Below are positions 60,531 to 64,000 of a stretch of 64,000 nt of DNA, one piece after another (position 1 is the first letter of the stretch; each line of letters begins with the position of its first letter). The DNA lies in the NCBI RefSeq assembly GCF_000964545.1, contig NZ_BBVD01000002.1:432112-496111 (forward strand), in the 5' to 3' direction. The translations under genes were made by a program, and so were the position numbers. This stretch comes from Comamonas thiooxydans. Lineage in GTDB: Bacteria > Pseudomonadota > Gammaproteobacteria > Burkholderiales > Burkholderiaceae_C. The notes below the pieces were generated by a model that saw only the letters and a program-made list of their open reading frames with translations, was not told the origin of the DNA and ran no database searches.

Positions 60531-60580
60531 GAAGCTATCCTTCTTTTTGTGGTTGAAAGAACGGCGCAGCTCCTGCTTTT

Positions 60581-61768
60581 TCAGCAGGTTTCAGCAAACA
60601 GCTCGCGGCCTATGAGCATGCGGCGAATTTCGCTGGTGCCAGCGCCAATCTCGTAGAGTTTCGCATCTCGCCACAGACGACCGAGCGGATACTCGTTGAT
60701 ATACCCATTACCGCCATAGATTTGCACGCCCTCGCCGGCCATCCAGGTGGCCTTCTCGGCGCACCACAAGATCACGCTGGCGCAGTCCTTGCGAACCTGG
60801 CGCACATGATCGGTTCCCAGAAGATCCAGGTTTTTAGCGACCGTATAGGCAAAAGAGCGGCCTGCTTGCAGCACGGTGTACATGTCCGCCACCTTGCCCT
60901 GGATCAGCTGGAACTCGCCGATGCTCTGGCCGAACTGCTTGCGGTCGTGGATATAGGGGACGACATTGTCCATGACGGACTGCATGATGCCCAGCGGGCC
61001 GCCGGTCAGGACGGCGCGCTCATAGTCCAGGCCGCTCATCAATACCTTGGCGCCCATGTTCAGGCCGCCAAGAATGTTTTCAGCCGGCACTTCCACATCC
61101 TGGAACACCAGCTCGCCCGTGTGGCTGCCGCGCATGCCCAGCTTGTCTAGCTTTTGCGCGATCGAGAAGCCCTTCATGCCCTTTTCGATCAGAAAGGCCG
61201 TCACGCCGCGCGCGCCCATCTCCGGCTCGGTCTTGGCATAGACCACCAGGGTGTCGGCGTCGGGCCCGTTGGTGATCCACATCTTGCTGCCGTTGAGCAG
61301 GTAGTAGCCGCCCTTGTCCTCGGCCTTGAGCTTCATGCTGATCACGTCGGAGCCGGCGCCGGGCTCGCTCATGGCCAGAGCTCCCACATGCTCGCCGCTG
61401 ATGAGCTTGGGCAGGTATTTGGCCTTCTGCGCCTCGCTGCCGTTGCGATTGATCTGATTCACGCACAGATTGCTGTGCGCGCCATAGGACAGGCCCACCG
61501 AGGCACTGGCGCGCGATATTTCCTCCATGGCCACCATATGCGCCAGATAGCCCATATCGGCGCCGCCGTACTGCTCGGGCACGGTAATGCCGAGCACGCC
61601 CAGCTCGCCGAACTTGCGCCACAGATCCATGGGGAACTGGTCGCTGCGATCAATCTCGGCCGCACGCGGAGCAATCTCGCTCTGTGCGAATTCACGCACC
61701 GCATCACGCAGCGCATCGATGTCTTCACCGAGCTGGAAGTTCAGTCCGGGCAGATTGGCAAGGCTCAT
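60581..61768 (-). CDS. liuA: Isovaleryl-CoA dehydrogenase
   Basis: It oxidises isovaleryl-CoA to 3-methylcrotonyl-CoA, feeding the carboxylase. The 395-residue FAD enzyme has MSEPGAGSDVISMKLKAE and WITNGPDADTLVVYAKTE. The catalytic base fits isovaleryl-CoA dehydrogenases: Glu in SGLDYERAVLTGGPLGI, while the usual acyl-CoA dehydrogenase position reads YEIGAGTSEIRR (Gly-Ala, no base). It starts with MSLANLPGLNFQLG. It lies 39 bases after the PaaI thioesterase gene, downstream of a perfect LiuR palindrome, and is probably in that operon. Its pathway partners are some 20 kb away. Confidence 0.95.
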   Translation of the reverse strand: MSLANLPGLNFQLGEDIDALRDAVREFAQSEIAPRAAEIDRSDQFPMDLWRKFGELGVLGITVPEQYGGADMGYLAHMVAMEEISRASASVGLSYGAHSNLCVNQINRNGSEAQKAKYLPKLISGEHVGALAMSEPGAGSDVISMKLKAEDKGGYYLLNGSKMWITNGPDADTLVVYAKTEPEMGARGVTAFLIEKGMKGFSIAQKLDKLGMRGSHTGELVFQDVEVPAENILGGLNMGAKVLMSGLDYERAVLTGGPLGIMQSVMDNVVPYIHDRKQFGQSIGEFQLIQGKVADMYTVLQAGRSFAYTVAKNLDLLGTDHVRQVRKDCASVILWCAEKATWMAGEGVQIYGGNGYINEYPLGRLWRDAKLYEIGAGTSEIRRMLIGRELFAETC

Positions 61769-61807
61769 GGTTGTCTCCTGTAGATATGGGTCTGACGAAT
61801 CGTCTTG

Positions 61808-62266
61808 TCAGTGTTGTATGCCTTCACGGTTCTGCACACACATCAGAGTGCAGCCCATTGTGGCAATCAGTTTCTCTTTTCCCTGGTCAATGGCAAATGC
61901 CTTGCCTTCGGATACGGTGATGGTGCGTCCGGGCTTGATGACCCGACCTTCCATGCGAAAGCGCTGGCCTTTGGCAGGAGCGAGCAGGTTGATCTTGAAT
62001 TCGATGGTGAGCACGGCCGCATCGGCCGGCATCAGCGTCAGGCCCGCGTAGCCGCAGGCCGAGTCCAGTGCGGTGGATACCATGCCGGCGTGCAAAAAAC
62101 CATGCTGCTGCGTCAGGCCGGGAGCCCAGTCCAGGCAGATATCCACAACGCCTGGCTCCACCAGGGTCAGCTCCGCGCCAATCGTGGCCATGGCGCCTTG
62201 CTTCGCAAAGCTCTGCTTCACCCGATGAACAAAATCCAGAGACTCGGTGACACCTGCAACAGACAT
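61808..62266 (-). CDS. PaaI-family hotdog thioesterase
   Basis: The 152-residue hotdog protein hydrolyses acyl-CoA, which frees CoA when intermediates build up. Marks are GVVDICLDWAPGLTQQHGFLHAGMVSTALDSACGYAG (the HGG-like loop, here QQHGFLHAGM with the acid/base region) and LTIEFKINLLAP. The start ATG has a GGAGAG ribosome-binding site. It is the first gene of the minus-strand unit leading to isovaleryl-CoA dehydrogenase. A perfect LiuR-type palindrome lies 25-50 bases upstream, so it is probably controlled with the leucine pathway. Confidence 0.9.
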   Translation of the reverse strand: MSVAGVTESLDFVHRVKQSFAKQGAMATIGAELTLVEPGVVDICLDWAPGLTQQHGFLHAGMVSTALDSACGYAGLTLMPADAAVLTIEFKINLLAPAKGQRFRMEGRVIKPGRTITVSEGKAFAIDQGKEKLIATMGCTLMCVQNREGIQH

Positions 62267-62290
62267 GGCAACTCTCCAGCAAAGCTCTGC

Positions 62291-62316
62291 AATTGACGTT
62301 TACGTAAACGTCAATT
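62291..62316. promoter_or_regulatory. LiuR operator, perfect 26-bp palindrome
   Basis: The sequence AATTGACGTTTAC (62291-62303) is followed directly by its exact reverse complement (62304-62316), giving a 26-base perfect palindrome. It lies between the liuR stop and the PaaI start and overlaps the last two bases of the liuR stop codon. A close copy lies at 62795. The core matches the palindrome type I know for LiuR (ACGTTTACGTAAACGT-like), so this is probably the control point of the PaaI-liuA operon. Confidence 0.85.
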
Positions 62317-62716
62317 ATGCGCCATTTTTGCTCTCGCTCCTTTTCAATAGTGTGCGAGCCTCTTTTTCCTGCTCTCGCACCTCATCCAGAGTCACCTGCA
62401 GATCGGCCATCTGTGCTTCGAGCTGCTTGCGATGGATGGCCAGCACGTCGAGAAACTTGCGCAGCTGCACGCCCGTATCACGCGGGCTGTCATACATGTC
62501 GATGATTTCCTTGGCCTCGGACAGCGACAGTCCCAGGCGCTTGGCCCGCAGCGTCAGGCGCAGACGTGCGCGATCTCGGGACGAGTACACGCGATTGCGA
62601 CCACCTGCGCCGGAGCGCTCCGGCTGCAGCAAGCCCATGTCCTCATAAAAACGGATGGCCCGGGTCGTGAGATCGAACTCTTTGGCAAGGTCACTGATGG
62701 TGTAAATGGTCGACAT
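62315..62716 (-). CDS. liuR: MerR-family regulator of leucine/isovalerate catabolism (LiuR-like)
   Basis: The 133-residue regulator starts at ATG 62716. It has the MerR helix-turn-helix (IYTISDLAKEFDLTTRAIRFYEDMGLL), the wing ERSGAGGRNRVYSSRDRARLRLTLR, LGLSLSEAKEIIDMYD, and a C-terminal dimerisation coiled coil (about 85-125). This matches LiuR, which controls branched-chain acyl-CoA genes through palindromes of the type found here. Two operators flank the gene (62291 and 62795), one at the PaaI-liuA promoter and one in the divergent spacer to the hydrolase gene, so it probably also regulates itself. Confidence 0.9.
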   Translation of the reverse strand: MSTIYTISDLAKEFDLTTRAIRFYEDMGLLQPERSGAGGRNRVYSSRDRARLRLTLRAKRLGLSLSEAKEIIDMYDSPRDTGVQLRKFLDVLAIHRKQLEAQMADLQVTLDEVREQEKEARTLLKRSESKNGA

Positions 62717-62794
62717 GATTCTGTGGGGTTGTAAGTCTTGCATCGCACAGGCGACTGCCAGAGGTGGCTTGATCTCTAAAATGCTTTGACAAAA

Positions 62795-62816
62795 CTGACG
62801 TTTACGTTAACGTCAA
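62795..62816. promoter_or_regulatory. Second LiuR operator, near-perfect palindrome
   Basis: The sequence CTGACGTTTAC followed by GTTAACGTCAA is a 22-base palindrome with two mismatches and shares the TGACGTTTAC half with the perfect operator at 62291. It lies 22 bases before the hydrolase start and about 80 bases upstream of the liuR start, so it can control both. Confidence 0.8.
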
Positions 62817-62837
62817 TGCTAAACGAAATACCGCCCC

Positions 62838-63923
62838 ATGACCTCAAGCCAAGAATCCGCTCTTCACTACCCACTCGGCGATACCTTGCCCGGTCCGGCC
62901 CAGACTCTGGAAGTGGCACCCGGCGTCAAGTGGATCCGCATGACCTTGCCGTTTGCCCTCGATCACATCAACCTCTGGCTGCTGCGTGATCGCCAGACCG
63001 ATCTGCATGGCCAGGTACGCGAGGGCTGGACGGTCATCGACTGCTGCGTCAATCGCACCGAGGCGCGCGAGCAATGGGAGCAGATCTTCGCCGCCGAACT
63101 GGAAGGCCTGCCCGTTTTGCGCGTCATCGTCACCCATATGCACCCCGACCATATCGGCCTGGCCGGCTGGCTCTGCCAGCAATGGAACGCGCCCTTGTGG
63201 ATCAGCGCCACCGATTACAACGTCGCCCGCGTCGCCATGAAAGACAGGGACGGCTTCGGCGGCGAATCCGGTGCGGACTTCTACAGCCTGCACGGACAAA
63301 GAGATGAGGAATTTCTGCTCCATGTCCGCGGCCGTGGCAGCTACTACTCTTCCCTGGTGGCCCCCATACCCGACATCTATCACCGCATCATGGATGGCGA
63401 CGAGATCGACATCAACGGCCGCACATGGCAATGCATTGCCGGCTATGGTCACGCGCCGGAGCACATGGCGCTTTACTGCGCCGAGCTCGAGACACTGATC
63501 AGCGGCGACATGGTGCTTCCCCGTATTTCCGCCAATGTCAGCGTGCATTCTTCCGAGCCCGAAGCCAACCCGCTGCAGCTGTTTCTCACATCGCTGAAGC
63601 GCTACTTCGCTCTCCCACAGAACACCTATGTTCTGCCCTCGCATGGCAAACCCTTTACAGGCTTGCATATCCGTGTCCAGCAACTGCTGGACCATCATCA
63701 GGAACGTCTGAACGACATCATGCAGGCCTCCAGGCTACAGGGGCTGAGCGCTGCCGACATCCTTCCCATTCTCTTCAAACGCCAACTGGACACTCACCAG
63801 ATGACTTTCGCCATGGGCGAGGCTCTGGCTCACCTGCACTATCTCTGGTTCAGCCGGCAACTGACGCGGCGGCTGGATGAAAACGGCATCCTGCGCTTCT
63901 ACGCACCGAATATGCAGAAATAA
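62838..63923 (+). CDS. Metallo-beta-lactamase-fold hydrolase
   Basis: The 361-residue protein has the full metal set: THMHPDHIG (His100, His102, Asp104, His105), a His in YGHAPEH, the Asp in ISGDMVL, and a final His in LPSHGKPF. It is a binuclear zinc hydrolase, probably of the glyoxalase-II/acyl-thioester or lactonase type. It has no signal peptide. A LiuR palindrome lies just upstream, so it is likely expressed with leucine catabolism. A thioesterase or detoxification role toward an acyl-CoA product would fit, but this is inference. A perfect terminator follows. Confidence 0.88.
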   Translation: MTSSQESALHYPLGDTLPGPAQTLEVAPGVKWIRMTLPFALDHINLWLLRDRQTDLHGQVREGWTVIDCCVNRTEAREQWEQIFAAELEGLPVLRVIVTHMHPDHIGLAGWLCQQWNAPLWISATDYNVARVAMKDRDGFGGESGADFYSLHGQRDEEFLLHVRGRGSYYSSLVAPIPDIYHRIMDGDEIDINGRTWQCIAGYGHAPEHMALYCAELETLISGDMVLPRISANVSVHSSEPEANPLQLFLTSLKRYFALPQNTYVLPSHGKPFTGLHIRVQQLLDHHQERLNDIMQASRLQGLSAADILPILFKRQLDTHQMTFAMGEALAHLHYLWFSRQLTRRLDENGILRFYAPNMQK

Positions 63924-63950
63924 AAAGAGAGCGCCTAGCGCTCTCTTTTT
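63922..63950 (+). terminator. Rho-independent terminator after the hydrolase gene
   Basis: The arms AAAAAGAGAGCGC (63922-63934) and GCGCTCTCTTTTT (63938-63950) pair perfectly around a 3-base loop. Terminal A and T runs make it usable in both directions. The last 50 bases of the window hold no recognisable feature. Confidence 0.95.
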
Positions 63951-64000
63951 ATGGGTTTCCGGTATTTTTGTAGCTGGAATGCTTTGACACCCTGCGGCAA

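Noticed and set aside
1..64000. tRNA genes, CRISPR arrays, insertion sequences or a prophage
   Set aside because: I saw no cloverleaf-like gene, spaced direct repeats, transposase or integrase motif anywhere in the window.

Overview
The window is high-GC DNA from the chromosome of a betaproteobacterium, most probably a Comamonas-like member of the Comamonadaceae. The evidence is an Omp32-type porin, a four-ABC-domain UvrA, a Bug-type solute-binding protein, a DUF485/ActP acetate module, leucine-catabolism (liu) genes, and two families of short intergenic repeats that look Comamonadaceae-like to me. I saw no rRNA, tRNA, CRISPR array, prophage or insertion sequence. Coding density is high and no gene-free stretch clearly exceeds 350 bases.

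Layout. 1-2484 (minus): a Kdp potassium-pump operon in the order kdpF, micro-ORF, kdpA, kdpC; kdpB, which normally lies between kdpA and kdpC, is absent there. 2593-6722: an MFS exporter, prfC (release factor 3) and a HAD phosphatase. 6974-10118: a TRAP transporter (dctP, a terminator-like hairpin, dctQ, a repeat, dctM). 10293-17292 (minus): a 1978-residue tandem UvrA followed by a gene that appears to fuse a SUKH-like domain to an L7/L12-like C-terminal domain, with a 45-residue membrane protein upstream. 17513-22778: porin, MHS-family transporter, and DUF485-actP. 22871-25265: LysR regulator, a remnant of an SRPBCC gene and an Old Yellow Enzyme. 25504-30116: a probable catabolic cassette (hydroxyacid dehydrogenase, RraA-like aldolase, Bug protein, divergent IclR regulator, SDR).

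30262-40703 (minus) is a run holding an HCCA-isomerase-like protein, DUF1289 with a pure tandem repeat, a YbaK deacylase, lipoproteins and most of the leucine/isovalerate pathway: HMG-CoA lyase, both methylcrotonyl-CoA carboxylase subunits and methylglutaconyl-CoA hydratase. 40801-47055 holds a Na+/H+ antiporter, an acyl-CoA synthetase with a divergent AraC regulator, a DUF4336 protein and a HAD phosphatase. 47157-51942 holds a repeat-containing lipoprotein, a convergent two-component pair, YchJ and a DUF421 protein. 51967-61768 (minus) holds acyl-CoA metabolism genes (hydrolase, acyl-CoA dehydrogenase, SDR, thiolase), aceK, a carbonic anhydrase and isovaleryl-CoA dehydrogenase. 61808-63923 holds a PaaI thioesterase, the LiuR-type MerR regulator with two palindromic operators, and a metallo-beta-lactamase-fold hydrolase.

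Together, isovaleryl-CoA dehydrogenase, methylcrotonyl-CoA carboxylase, methylglutaconyl-CoA hydratase, HMG-CoA lyase and thiolase would turn isovaleryl-CoA into acetyl-CoA and acetoacetate. ActP would import acetate, and AceK would switch flux to the glyoxylate shunt on such C2-yielding substrates. Two further signals stand out: a family of palindromic elements of about 93 bp in five copies, one in frame inside uvrA, and the missing kdpB.
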